From Hofstenia miamia (lineage: Eukaryota; Xenacoelomorpha; Acoela; Hofsteniidae), in contig CABFPE010000475.1 in assembly GCA_900660155.1 (NCBI GenBank), forward strand, positions 580,518 through 644,517: a DNA stretch of 64,000 nt. The letters run 5' to 3'. The position numbers and the translations under genes are program-made. A model generated the notes under the pieces. That model did not search any database. It was not told the origin of the DNA and was given only the letters and a program-made list of their open reading frames with translations. Shown here piece by piece: positions 36,387 through 49,100 of this stretch (its first letter is position 1; every line of letters begins with the position of its first letter).

Positions 36387-39300
36387 CCTTAGTGTAGCGT
36401 CATAGATGAATTTCAAAATCACCATCTGCTTAATGCAATATCATACGTTTTTACTACTAAAGCAGCTTTAGTTTCCCGAAGTTTAATAAGGATTAAACTC
36501 CAACTGATTTATTTTTGCTTAGCTTCACATTAAGAATGTTTCTGCATTTAATGAAATAACGACCAATAATAATCTAAGTACAAATCTTTGTTAAATGAGG
36601 AAAGCTGCTCTAAATATGGATATTTTAATCGTACCCGAAAAAAATGTTGTACCCATGTTTCAAACTGTCTTATTTCTGTGTTTTCATGTCATTATTCTCG
36701 CATTTATGGTAAATCTTATTTGCATGGTTCAATATTAATCCCTACACTTATTGATTATTCTGTTTAAAAATACGAATTTTGGGGAGAGGTTTAGACCACT
36801 CTAAATTCGCACTCAAGATTATTCCGATGTTTCAGGTTGAATGTGGTACCTTTACCCGAAAACTTTCAACCAACACGTGAATATACCTATACCAGGTATC
36901 CGTATTTTCCTACTTTAAAAATAATTCCACTTTGTAGTTAACAAAGGGATTCAACAGTCCTTGGAATCTATCAATGTTTATTAGCTTTATAGAAATATAA
37001 ATGCAGGTTGAATTTGAAAACTAAATTTTTGGTTGTGCATCTACATATATTTAATCATTTCTTTGCTTTTGTTTGTTTGTGACTAGTTAACAAAGTTTGT
37101 CGAACTCCAACGCCATTTTAGGTGAAATTGTCTCTTATCTTTTGTTTTTAATAAATGTTTCAGTTTTTCCTTTTGGGCCTATCATTATTGTTTTGCTGTT
37201 CGCACTGCCTTTCAAAATTTGAAATCAATCAATTTGTGCTTTTGCAATGTCATCGTTTCACTGGCTTATCAGCTGCATTCCATTTCTGTAAAAGAATTTT
37301 AATTGCAATTTTAAAGATGGATGCATATCTGTTACAATTAACGAGTGCCCGCTGACCAAGTCCTTGTGATAGTTTATCTCATCTTTCATTTATGAAAATG
37401 TGTCAAAATCGATTCCCCACTTCCTTTTATTTCCCATCAACAGTCACTATAGATAACAAACATGTTTGTTTAACGACAGGCGTCAGTCTTGACTTACAAG
37501 CTATCTTATGCAACAAGATTAGTTTCAAGAAATGTATGTCGCTTTAAAACAAGATTCAGTCGATATTTTGTGCACCGATACATTTCCATTATCAGAGGAT
37601 TTTTGGATCTTGCGAATATTCGATATTAAATCCGTGGATTCCAATATTTTTAAGTGCAGGGGGAATCTATAAATTTCCAAAGAGGTTCTTACATTTTTTG
37701 AATCAAAAAATTGTCCTAGTTATCTCACTGTGTGAAGAATTTCTCAATTGCATTCTTCTATTGTAAAACAAACTGCTATGGTTTTTCATCTGTCAAATTA
37801 GTTTTTTAGCAATAGCTATTAGAACAGATGTTTTTGCATTAGAAATTATTACGTAAACCACATTTAAATTTGGGATTTGAATTCGGATTTACCAATCCAT
37901 GGCCTGAATATTCGGATTCGAATTCGAAATGAAATAGGGAACTTGTATGGCTCTACTATCGCCCCTAATTTTTTTAACGTTTTTTAGTTTTTATGCATTC
38001 ATACAATGTTCAACCATCGTATATCATATTTTATAATGAACTCAAAGAATTTGAAAAATATGACTTCTAATTATAACCCATGTGATTTATATCACTAATT
38101 CTTTAGATGCAAATATTAATGGCCCAAACAATAATCATTTTATTTTAATGTTTATGAAGAAAATCATTAATATATTTATATTTGAATCACCCAGTTTACT
38201 AATTGACAAAATAGAATGAATATATTTTGGCTTCTTATGGATGCGTATGCAGTAGTTTTCTTTAGAATTACATACACTTTTTAATTTGTGTGTCTAAATT
38301 TTAGTTCCTTAGAGCAAATAAAGGAAACAATCATAGCATATCTGCTTATTCCCAGGAGGAATGTGTAATTGGTAAGCGACTTCTCCAAGTGAAGTGTTTT
38401 GTTAGTATTTGTGCATTGTCATATCACCAATTGTGCAATGGCGTCTGTCGTTTTACGAATATTGTTTGATAACATCAATCTAACAACAAAGGCGATTGTA
38501 AATTAAAATGCGTTTAATGAGGTATTGCAGAGATGCTACTTCCACTGGATTTTAATCCAAGCTTAGGTCCAGGAAGAATTAAGCAGGATTTATTTTATTA
38601 TTATATATGAACACAAAGACTACTAGAAAATCAGTCAATGCAAGTGTACAAAATATGAAGGCCTATTTTAAACCTTGCATATTTCATTGTAGAATTCGGA
38701 AAGTCAACTAGAAACCATGTCATATATGCAATTAATGCGTTTTAAAATACATGTATTAATTTATGAGTTTTTGCTAATGCAATGTATAATGATGATTAAA
38801 ATGAGTTACAAAAATTTGGGATTTTAGCAAAATTTGAGTGGAAGTATTTTTGAAACAACGGAATACATTTATGCAAAGCTTTCAGAGTAAACTAAATTTT
38901 TCACCCTAAATTCGATTTTTTCGCTATAATTTACATGGCATCTATATTTATGAAGATAGTTTTTAGGGTGCCCCTTTACACGTGAGTAGGAAAAAAACTA
39001 AATTTCTGATAAAAAGATTGCGTGAGGATTTGAATTCACAATACCAAACTTGAATCTAGGGCTAAAAATCAAAGATGTTGTGTTAATCATTGCGGAAATA
39101 TATTGTGAAGATGAGTGTTACAATACTTATGAGCGGGACTGTACCTTACAATTGTATATTTTTGTAACAGTAGAGATATATGTTGGTGACACTAGAAATA
39201 ACTAAGTGTTTTCATGTTCGGTATAGTAGAAAGTTAAGCAAAACTAATATTATTTTCATTCCATATATTTGTAAGAATACTTATTTTTTTACAGTATTGT

Positions 39301-42300
39301 ATTCTTTCGATTTTCTGTTGTTTTTGACACGAAAACCAAAAGATATAGATAACTACTAAATTTAGTTTTTTTAATCCATATTTTAAACTAGGTCTAAAGC
39401 CATGGAGGTTAGAGGGACGAACCGGCGAACCCTCCGGAAGTTCAGACAATCCCTCCTGAATAACAATCTAAAAGCGAAATGTAAAAATAAAAACTTCATC
39501 ACTACTAGATAACCTCACCCGTCAGAGAATTCCGTTTCACTCTCCATACATGCAACATAAAAAAATTAAAATGGTATACAGTCTTGGTATAATTTTAGTT
39601 TAAATTTTAATGAAAGTCGAAATTCCCATCAACCCTTTTTGAATGCTTGTCGACCTCCTTAGGTGATAATGCTGGCTACAGGCCTGTTTTAAACCCAACA
39701 AACTTTCCTAATGATGCCCAATCACAAATCAAGTATTTTGTAGTAAAATATAAAACGAAAAAATTCACCTGAATTCGGTTTTTACCACTTGAAAACTCAA
39801 ATGCTTTGCCACCTATTCTAAAACCACTTCAGGAAACTGGAATGAAAATAGAACTGTTCTAAAAATTTGTCAATTGATAATCATGGAGTCAGAAATTACT
39901 ACTTGTATCTACAAGTGTTGAATATGATTTTATTTAGTAACAATTATTCACCCATTGTTGTATTTATTAATAATAATGCCATTTTTACATAAATGAGTTC
40001 TATATCAAGTTCGGGTTCTTGAAAGACAGGCAAAGTAAAATATTTGTAGAATTTGGCTTTAATTATACCTGAATTTCAGGTGATTCTTTCCGGTCTTTGA
40101 TTTATTTGACAACTTTATAATTATAATTTGAAAGAGATTGAAACAGTAGTCCTTTAAAGTAATTTAGAGAAACATCAGATATGGCGCCATTCGATATATA
40201 GGGTGTCACAGAGGTCTAATGATAAATCTTTGATGTCTTGACTCAATTATTATTGGAATCACTTGCTCAATTATGAGCGATTGTTCATGAATCGTTTACA
40301 ATTCCTGTTTAATTAATCATCAAGCTTAAGACATCCTAGTATTACCTGGAGAAGAAACAGTTTTAGATGCATTTGTTTTGCGAAACAACAACCCGCTCCC
40401 ATTTATTCCCTTTTCTACTAGTTTTTCTGTATCCGTGATCGTTCAAAGCCTTGTTGAAATCAGGTTGCGACATCTGTGTAATAAAAAATGCATTGTAAAT
40501 TTATTACTTACCTGATTAAGTCTAATATTATCAACGTATGACTATGACAGAGTTGAAATTGGAGCGGAGTAATTAAAGGGTAATAAATATGAAAAACTAG
40601 TGTCCATTGCGAAAAATCGTTTTGATTTGTAGGAGAAATTGTTTTTCTGACCCTCTTGCTCTTGTTGCATGCCAAAGAATTCTTTTCCTTAAAAGACTGC
40701 TTAACCAGTCCTTGAGTAAATGGATGTAAATTCTTAGTTAAGTTTTATTGGTGTATGTTTCTTTAAAGAAATCACATGGAAACTAGTGAATTTTACGTTT
40801 TTTCTATCAGTGAAATCAGAATGATATTAAAACAAGTGCAAATTTTTCAAAATAATTTTTCTGAAATCAATGCTAAATTTGTTGTTAATAGTAGCATCAC
40901 GGTTTCGTCAGAAGTTCAGTTTCAGAAGTGAATTGAATGAAATAGCAGTATAAAGACCTTACTAAAATTTACTCCTTACTGGTAAGTATAGATTGATATT
41001 TATTTTAATAAATCTTCCCCATAAATCAATTGCGCTACATTTATGAGAGCTCTTTTCTGTGTCAGTTTCAGTTTTATTCCTGATTCTTAGTTTAATTCAT
41101 CTTCCCGGCCATCTGTGTGTTGTAAGCGTAATATTATTGTCGTCTTTTCAAGTTGGAAAAACACGATCCCATAAATTTCCTCAAGAATAGATTTTTTAAA
41201 TTTATTGTGAAAATATATCCTTTTTTTATTCTAGGGCTATTCTGATATTAAAAAAATTAATTTCAATGCAAACCAATATCTAGTGAAGTGAGAAACTTTT
41301 ATGTCAATTTTGTAAATAACAAATTCTTTTTTAGTAGCTTTCATAAGATAAAAACCATCTTTTTTCTAAAAAATTCCTTTCTCCCTTAAATACAAGACGT
41401 CTGAAAAAGACTATCTCTAATGTGTATAATTATGTAGCTTAGAGAGGAACCCCATAAATTATTGCACTTTTTACAACATATTAGATTTTGTATAATTTGC
41501 AAATAAATAATCGTTTTAGAAAAACTTTTTGAACCTTCCTCGTTCAAAATTTTCTAGGACCGCGTTTGGTGCACTGAGTAACAATTATCATTGTAAACAC
41601 CAAAGCTAAAGAAATATTATTCAGTACTTTGAAAAAAATTCGTACACTACATTATTTTTACCAAAAACCCAAGTCAGTTTTTGACTAGTCCCAACCCTGG
41701 AAATTTCATGTATTCAAAGTTGTACTTGAAATTAACCTTTGAAAGTTGCAATCGCCTTTCTAACTCATTGAACTAAAATATCTATAGGAGTTTAATAGCC
41801 TTTTGTTTAAGATTCCTCTAATGTCTTGATATACATTTTCTAGGCTTATGTTATCTCTTTTATTATCAATCAATAATGATTTGAAACCTCCAACTTCATT
41901 GAAATAATGTTGAAGTATTTGTTCAATATCTCTTGTCAATCAACGTGTCTTTTAGAACACTTTGTCGAAGCTGATAAAAGAATGGAATGTTCATCGAGTA
42001 GGGCAAATTGCTTTTCATTATGCATTAATATGGATTCTTTTAATCTATTTGGGTTGAACCTTTGTAAAGAATATTAAAATTCTTCAATCTCATGGATTAG
42101 TTAACGTCAATCAGTACAAAGTCACTTGTATCATGATTTGTTTCACTTTGAGATGCTAACGCCTTTCACTTATTTTACATCATTTAAATAAATAGTTTGC
42201 CATTTAAAATAGTTTCGCATGATTAGGCAGCCAATGAAATTTTCATGCATCATCTTTAGTATGCAATCACTTTCAAGAAATTAAATGCCCACGCCTCCGG

Positions 42301-42440
42301 TTACATGTCCTTTGTTGGAGAATATATATTTCATCTCCCATGTGTCCCAACTTAATTTTGTTTTCATTTGAAAGCGTCTTTTAATTATGTATAGTATAAT
42401 ACGAGGTTGATCCTGATGTCTAATTCATTTTTTATTTAGA
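36387..42440. other. Gene-poor stretch
   Basis: AT-rich DNA without an identified gene. Around 37875-37935 ttcggatt/gaattcg motifs are reiterated (aatattcggattcgaattcg), a possible decayed transposon end. 39390-39540 is GC-richer but unassigned. Just before 40200 tatatagggtgtcacagagg resembles a mariner terminus without a partner. Confidence 0.45.
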
Positions 42441-42444
42441 ACAA

Positions 42445-42447
<3 letters not shown>

Positions 42448-42475
<28 letters not shown>
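42448..42475. repeat. (AT)14 microsatellite
   Basis: Uninterrupted alternating AT that ends immediately before a fragment resembling the left end of the maT-like element at 45.2 kb. Confidence 0.9.
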
Positions 42476-42478
<3 letters not shown>

Positions 42479-42525
42479 TTAGTTACAGAATTTTTTATAT
42501 ATAGTGCTGTAATATTTAATGCTTT
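42476..42525. mobile_element. Fragment matching the left end of the 45-kb maT-like element
   Basis: attttttatatatagtgctgtaatattta matches attttttatatgtagtgctgtaatagtta at about 45198-45226 at all but two or three positions, with further similarity on both sides (gttacagaat / gattacatat, and taatgc / aaatgc). Probably a relic of the same family inserted at a TA microsatellite. The terminal cagggtcttgc is not preserved. Confidence 0.4.
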
Positions 42526-42903
42526 ACCAAAGACATTTGAATGAGATTTTCTTTAATTTCCTAATGAGCATGTTAATTTGTTGTCCTATCTTACGGTGAT
42601 CGTATCAGTGTAATTTTATTTTTTACATATTTTTTTCGTAAATTTTTCTTTTGATTCTGCTGCAATTCCAAATATGTTTTTCAGAGTCCATTCTATTTAC
42701 CAGTACAAAATGGATCATTGTAGTAACAGTTTTGAGGCATAAATATAATTTCTACATTTCCAAGCCATTAATTTTGCGGTTAGGTAAAGTGACATATTGA
42801 CCTAATTGCGAAATGCAGTTAGCTCTTATTAGAGAGTATAGATGATTGATGTGTGTACAAATCGGTGTACAAGTAGGTGAAATCTGCGTAGATAGCACTT
42901 TAC

Positions 42904-43115
42904 ATTTCCACATTTGGCCCGATACATGTTATTGCTAAGCATACTAATTTTGTTTACATCGCATCTTATATCTAGTTGACTAAATTCACTTAATCCTGAA
43001 GTTTGAGGTTCCTTAATCGATGCAATGTTCAGTTCTTGGAAAAGAGCTTTCACTATTATCGAGCTCACCTGGCATTGGGATTCACGAAAGCATGTAAAAG
43101 TAATGACAATCCTAC
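42904..43115 (-). CDS. Orphan exon-like open stretch, 70 codons
   Basis: Minus-strand stretch bounded by an acceptor (gaattttcag) and a donor (aat|gtaaag). It encodes 70 residues with four cysteines, including FTCFRESQCQVSSIIVKALF, NIASIKEPQTSGLSEFSQLD and CDVNKISMLSNNMYRAKCGN. Amino-acid composition is balanced and unlike translated AT-rich noise. An internal ccag|gtgagc at 43069-43068 is also a good donor, so a 47-bp micro-exon ending there is possible. I recognise no family; the spaced cysteines suggest an extracellular domain. No neighbouring exon was found. Confidence 0.3.
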
Positions 43116-43340
43116 CTGAAAATTCATCGTTTTTTGCTTACAGTTAGGTGACTATGATTTTTTCACAAACTACGGAACTATTTTAGTTTTAATAACTGAA
43201 TCTTTAGCAGGATGATATCCGTTCAGATCAAACCAATAACTGTTTATTTGCGTTAAAAATTTCGTACATACATGTCTTCTTTTATTGAATTGAAAATTGG
43301 GATCTACTTAAAATTTAACATACAGCTGAACATAGATGAA

Positions 43341-44826
43341 CTAGGGTAGGGCCCATGCCCGTTGGTTTGTCCGTGCCCGTATGCTAAGCCCGTTGTGCCC
43401 ATACCTCAATGTTCTTTAACTAAAATTGCTTGATGGAAGAAATACCTTCAACTGTGCGATTAATAAAAACATAATTAGACTATCATAGCCATCAATGAAG
43501 TTTACATCAATAAAAAAATAAGTTTTTTGTTGAAATCACTGAGAAGTTTAACTTTACAACTATAAAATCATAATTAAGTTCCGTTTTGAGCAAATTAATC
43601 AACAAGTTTTTTCAATCACTGAGAATGTCGGCTTCAAACATCATAACCATAATTAGGGCTAAGATTTATATGCTTAACTCATAAAGCAGATTTTTACGCA
43701 TATTTGGACACATTTTTCCTTAACGTATGTTTCCGTGATAGCTCCTGTATTCAATCGTATTTCCCACGCGAATGTTAGATATGCCAAATATTTCACTGAG
43801 TTTTATCTGTTCGTACAACACTTCGAAACTCAAGACTCATAATTATTGGAAATTTTAAAACTTATTTATATGCTGGACGACAAATTAATGTAGGAATTGT
43901 GTTACATTGCGGTATCCTTCTTATTCGTCCTGAAATTTTTGCACAACTGCGAGGGAGATTATTTCTTTGCAGCCAGGTTGAGATACTCGATAATGTCATA
44001 GAACTAATACAGGGGTAGACGTACAAAGAAAAGCTGATTGATTGTCTTACAGAAAAACTCGATTTACGTTGCATGATAACATTTACACAAGTTAAAAAGA
44101 AGAAAAAATCCATTCAGTTGATTTTAATCCTTTAAATATTCCTATATACAGAAATGTGCAGCTAGTCGAGGTGGGTCAAATTCAAGCACTACAACGAATG
44201 TTCATGACTGTTGATCACTTGAAGCAACATTTGTGTGTCTATTGGTATAAAAGCATTGTTTGATGACACATATTTCATGATATTTTTAAGCACATAAATT
44301 CGACCTTGAACATAATTTGACAACACGCCAAACAGTATGAAAATAATTAAGTTGGAGCTACACTGAACTGCTTGTATGACATTGTAAAATACGTAAATTA
44401 CATTAACTCGTCTTCTGAAGTTAACAACTAAGCTTCTTACATTACAATATATTTTACATAAGTCCTATATTATTATCAAGGATTGCTAGAGAGCAATCTT
44501 TGATTATTATTAATGCAATGTCAGAAGATGACAGTGAAATTGAATTTCTTAAAATTGATGAATGCAATGAATTTTATGTGTAATATTTTATGTACTGTTT
44601 TGTAATTTCTACAATAAATCTACATGAAGGTTAGAGCTACACGCAAAGCATATATATAGATATGTAGAAAAGACCTAATTTACAGCAAACAAATGATTTG
44701 AAGAATTTAGATCTTCGAATAACAACAACAAATATTCATGCAGAGCCCGTATGCCCGGCTCGTGCCCGTAGTGTAGAAACCTGTGCCGTACACTTTTGTC
44801 CGTGCCCGTTACGGATCCTACCCCAG
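43341..44826. mobile_element. Non-autonomous hAT element, 1486 bp, with GTGCCCGT subterminal repeats
   Basis: Perfect 8-bp target duplications tagatgaa lie at 43333-43340 and 44827-44834. The left end ctagggtagg and inverted right end ctggggtagg agree at 9 of 10 positions. Copies of tgcccgt or close variants cluster within 100 bp of both ends; tttgtccgtgcccgt occurs at 43366-43380 and again at 44795-44809 in the same orientation. Such arrays commonly serve as hAT transposase binding sites. The interior has only an 83-codon minus frame (43862-44113) with no recognised domain. Confidence 0.85.
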
Positions 44827-44884
44827 TAGATGAATGACTGTACAATACCGCGGATTACGCGAAGGCCCTGACAAAATTTAACCA

Positions 44885-45135
44885 TCACTATTTTACAACA
44901 TTTATTTCCCTCTATTTAACCGGTTGCTAGTTTCCTTAAACATTTTTAACGGTCAGAACTCACTAACTAGGACATAAAAAATTTGAAAATATCACAGGAT
45001 AGAGGAGTAGTTTATTATCTTTAATTTGCGCCGTTAAATTACGCCTTGTCGCGAAACCGTTTACACGCCCGACCTCTGATTTGTGGCTAGTACGCTTAAA
45101 CGAGGCTTGAGCGGTTTATCTACAGAAAACTAAGT
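44885..45135 (-). repeat. R1 dispersed repeat, possible minus-strand copy
   Basis: Read on the minus strand it contains cacaaatcagaggtcgggcg and gtttcgcgac, like the R1 core (aaatcagaggtcgcggcg, aattcgcg), preceded by a segment like the one before the core of the 18-kb copy. It is followed by cctctatcctgtgatatttt, like cctctatgactttttggatt. The match covers the core and tail only. The maT-like element begins about 35 bp away. Confidence 0.38.
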
Positions 45136-45168
45136 ATTTGTGATTAGTTGTAGCTAGATTGAGCTTTA

Positions 45169-46124
45169 CAGGGTCTTGCTAATAAATACGATTACATATT
45201 TTTTATATGTAGTGCTGTAATAGTTAAAATGCATTTGTATTCAGTCGTACATGCACGAATCGACAGTCTATCAGAAGTCATTGTTCTTGCTCGCGTCGGG
45301 CATTCGCCAACAGATATAGTCAAGTTACTAAACGGTGTACTTAACCGTGTACTGCATTTTTAATGCTTTCAAGCATTCTGGAAAGAAGTGATGTAAAATG
45401 CATATGTTTACCTTGTAGGCCTCAAGCGATCAATCAGTGCCAATCCCTCGACATCAATGACTCAGCATGCCAAGAGGAGATCGATGTCAATTTTCACAGT
45501 GTCACGTACAGTCACTAATAATATGCAGATAAATTTCTATGTACCCACGAAAGCGAAATTTGCAGACAATGTGAGCAGAGAGCGTGATGATTTTTTTGTG
45601 TGGTGGCGAATGATTGAAGTGTCATGCCGTCGCATCTCATTGAGACTGGGTTGAATAGCAATGCAGAGGAGTATTTTAGGAATCTAGAGGATGGTCTCTT
45701 GCCCTAATTGGACCAGCAGTTTGGAGTGAACAATGTTGTTTGAGTTCAAGGCTCTTTGCCGTTACATAAATCAAAGAGGACTCAGGACTTCATTCATAAA
45801 AGAGTTCCTTTCTTCATAAATTCACAATGTGGCCACTCAACTCACCAGACCTGAATATACTGGATTACTTAGTGTGTAGCGTAGTTTAGGCAAATATTAA
45901 TGCATCACCAAAACCAGTGTTGATGAGATTAAAGTGTTCTCGTGAGATCTTACCGCCGATCCCATGCTAGAATTGAAGCTCTAATTGCGGCTGATGAAGG
46001 CAGCATTGAATAAAAATTTATTTGTTTGTTTAACAATGATGTTATATGCTGGATTTTGTTTATTCAATTTAAATTAATAAAATAGTTATTTGCAAAAAAT
46101 TCCGGATTTATCTGCAAGACCCTG
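45169..46124 (+). mobile_element. Second maT/mariner-like element, 956 bp, decayed
   Basis: Terminal inverted repeats cagggtcttgctaataaata and, inverted from the right, cagggtcttgcagataaatc. TA precedes the left end; TC follows the right, probably TA after mutation. Length and coding remnants fit a once autonomous Tc1/mariner element that has lost part of its transposase. Confidence 0.8.
45229..46013 (+). pseudogene. maT-like transposase remnant
   Basis: Recognisable pieces across different frames: VIVLARVGHSPTDIVKLLN (N-terminal helix-turn-helix), MSIFTVSRTVTNNM (second DNA-binding part), MWPLNSPDLNILDYLVCSVV carrying the third catalytic Asp block, and SYRRSHARIEALIAADEGSI ending at TAA 46011-46013. 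The first two catalytic Asp blocks are not recognisable. Multiple stops and frameshifts make it inactive. Confidence 0.7.
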
Positions 46125-49100
46125 TCGTTATTATCTCCACAACAAGCATGATGTGAATTTGAATTTCGAAAATCGGATGCTTCATTAAAAACGTGTAATA
46201 CTTTTACATACTTCAGTCAGTGATAAAATATAAAAATATTTTATAAAAACTGAGTGTAAATGTAAATTTGTTTGAAGCTTAGAACTCAGTGCCAATTTTG
46301 GGTTTTGCCAAGACAATATTTAGATGGATTGAAGTGAAGTTGACTCGATTCGCAAACGGTTGGTCTTTTAACTTACGTTTACATGTTACATATTCGGCAG
46401 CCGTCCTAACAATTCTTCTCCCAACAACCTATTTACAGCCTGTTTCTACAAACAATTACACACACATAATTTGAATAGGTAAATAATTCCGAGACTACTA
46501 GACATCGCCCGCGAAATCATTTTATTTGCGTGTGTCTGTGAAGTTTAATCACTGAACTTCTACATTTGCATGCGTTTTAAGTCAATTTCTTAGGATTAAC
46601 AGACTAAAATTTATACTTTTCATTATGCAATTTTATATTTTACTTCAGATATTAAGCTGTGCTATCATCTGTTTCTATCAGTTATAAGCGGATTCTCGTT
46701 TTTGTTCGAAAATCATTAGGAAATTTTATGTTTGAAACACGTGTTTGGTAACGATTTTCAACAAATAATGAAATATTTTAGTAGAACATTTCATTATTAT
46801 TAGTATGAAAAAACTATGTAAAATGAGCAAGGCAATTATATTCAATAAGTTTAGAACGAATTCTAATGAATTCCAACTTAATTCTAACTGTTGAGACCAA
46901 TATTTAATATATTTCAAAAAAATTCGCAAATGTTTAGATTTAATGATGATATCAAACTTCTGAACTTTCCAAGTATGTCATTATCAAATCCAAAGTTGGA
47001 TAAGACATGAGAAGCTCAAAAACACCCAGGGAGAATAGGGTTATTCCATACCGTAGATTGTCCAATAATTTTGATTGTTTGCATATCGCTAACGGTTTTA
47101 AAATATGATCAATAACAACTTCACTATACATATAATTCATTAGATTTTTATTTGTGTGTTTTCGTTGTGGAAGTATGACTTTTCTCTTTGTATTGTCTTA
47201 AGTTGAGAACTTATGTGCTGTATGTTTACGTATTGCGTGTCGTTTTGACTAACACTTTCAAATGCCAATTTCTATACTTTATTTACATTAACTGTTTGGA
47301 TTAAATATGAGATAAATTCGTATGTGAGCTACTTGCAGCTGTAGTGAGATTCATAACTACATGATTGATAAATTCATTAAAAGCCTGTATTTATCTTTTG
47401 ATTCACAGTTTTGCAAGTTAGAACATTTTTCCATTCTGATACAAGGTATACGCCAAATATCGAGTAGTTTTTAGTTTTGTATTGAAAACCATTTAAAATT
47501 ATTTATGTTCACAATTTGTGCAATTTCTTTATTTAATACAAGTAATCGTTATAACTGTTTAAATATACGTGATTTAGGACTAAGAGTCTAAAATTTACAT
47601 TGTAGGGGATATAAATATGGCCCAAATAGCAGGCTGACGATGTCTTCTCCTTATATCTTATGTCAATGTTGCAATCAAAACGCAAATCTACTTTTGTGGA
47701 AATCCCGTTTTATATTAGTTCGTATATTTCATTTTTTTGTATATAAAACGAAATGAATATTTCGCATCAACATTTTTTAATAGAATTTAGGTCCGTAATT
47801 TTTTGAAGGTATTTGCTAGAATTTTTTTCAAATGTAAATAGAAAAGAAAAATACGCTATTCTACATCAATTGTGGAAGAGTTTATTTTGTAAGTCGAATT
47901 TTATCGTTGATTGAATGTTATTGATTTCGGATGCTTAGACTTGGTAAATCAAAACCGCATTATCTTCCCTGAGGAGATCATGCAATTGTCGTTGTTTGTC
48001 TATGATTTAACAAACTTTATAGATCGATGTGACTTGTTGCTGAGAAAGCCATTAACTTTCGCGCATAGAAGTATTGATTTTGGCAATTATTTTGTCTGAG
48101 CCTCAAACGCACATTAATATTTAATAAATTCAATTAAAATCAACGGTTTTTCTGAGGTTTCAACCACACCAACTATTTATGTAAACTATTGGCAAAAATT
48201 GACTAGATCATGATATTTCAATTGCATGCTCTAATCAAAAGTGATTCGAAGTAGTTTGAGTTAATCATGTAGCCTTGTTTGTTTGGCAGAAATTACTAGA
48301 TATATATTGCAGTACGCAACAACCAGAGTGGAATTGCCGATGTGAAAACATCCCTTGATTATTTACTTATGTAATAGCAGTACTCTCGGAAACCGAGATG
48401 CAGGGGAGGGGGCAGGTACGCTTTTTGTTAAAATAAAATAGCAAATTGAACTGCGTGAATATTTTTGAAATATGCATAATATTCGAAGAGCAGTTGCGAT
48501 CAAATTTCTAGTTGATATGGAACTTGTTGGTTTGATGTTTATTGTATTTTTAGAATTTGACTCAATCATAATATGAGAAAAATGCTACAAGAAGGAATAA
48601 AACCTATAAGACCCGTAGGGAGGGGCAATTAAGCGAAAAGAAATTCAATTTCGAAAGCCCATTTGTGGGCCTAGTTATTAGAATTAATCCCTTCTATTTG
48701 ATTTCCTGACCTGTTTTTTATATGCTAATTTACTGCCACTTGGATTAATTAAAAACGAATTTCTTAGAAGTTATTTGCTGTTCAGCACAATAGTTAGCAT
48801 CCGGAAACGTTCGGAAGGAATCGAACTTCAATATGTTCTCTATGCATTTTAGTAACCTCTTTTACTATTCTGCCAAATTTCATGGAAAAGAAGGAGTTTG
48901 TATACGGTTTTAAAATGACTGAGGAATCTACTTTTTAAATTTAACTGATGAGATTATAAATTTAATTTCTTCAGCAAGTGCTTTACTTTCAGAACATACT
49001 TTTACAAATTTAATTTTTCTTTAGAGTTCTTGTATTATTAACTTTAACACAAAAATTAGGTGTAATTTCACTATTTAAATCCAAGCAGGAAACCAAAAAA

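Noticed and set aside
40196..40215. tatatagggtgtcacagagg considered as a mariner terminus
   Set aside because: No inverted partner or transposase remnant nearby.
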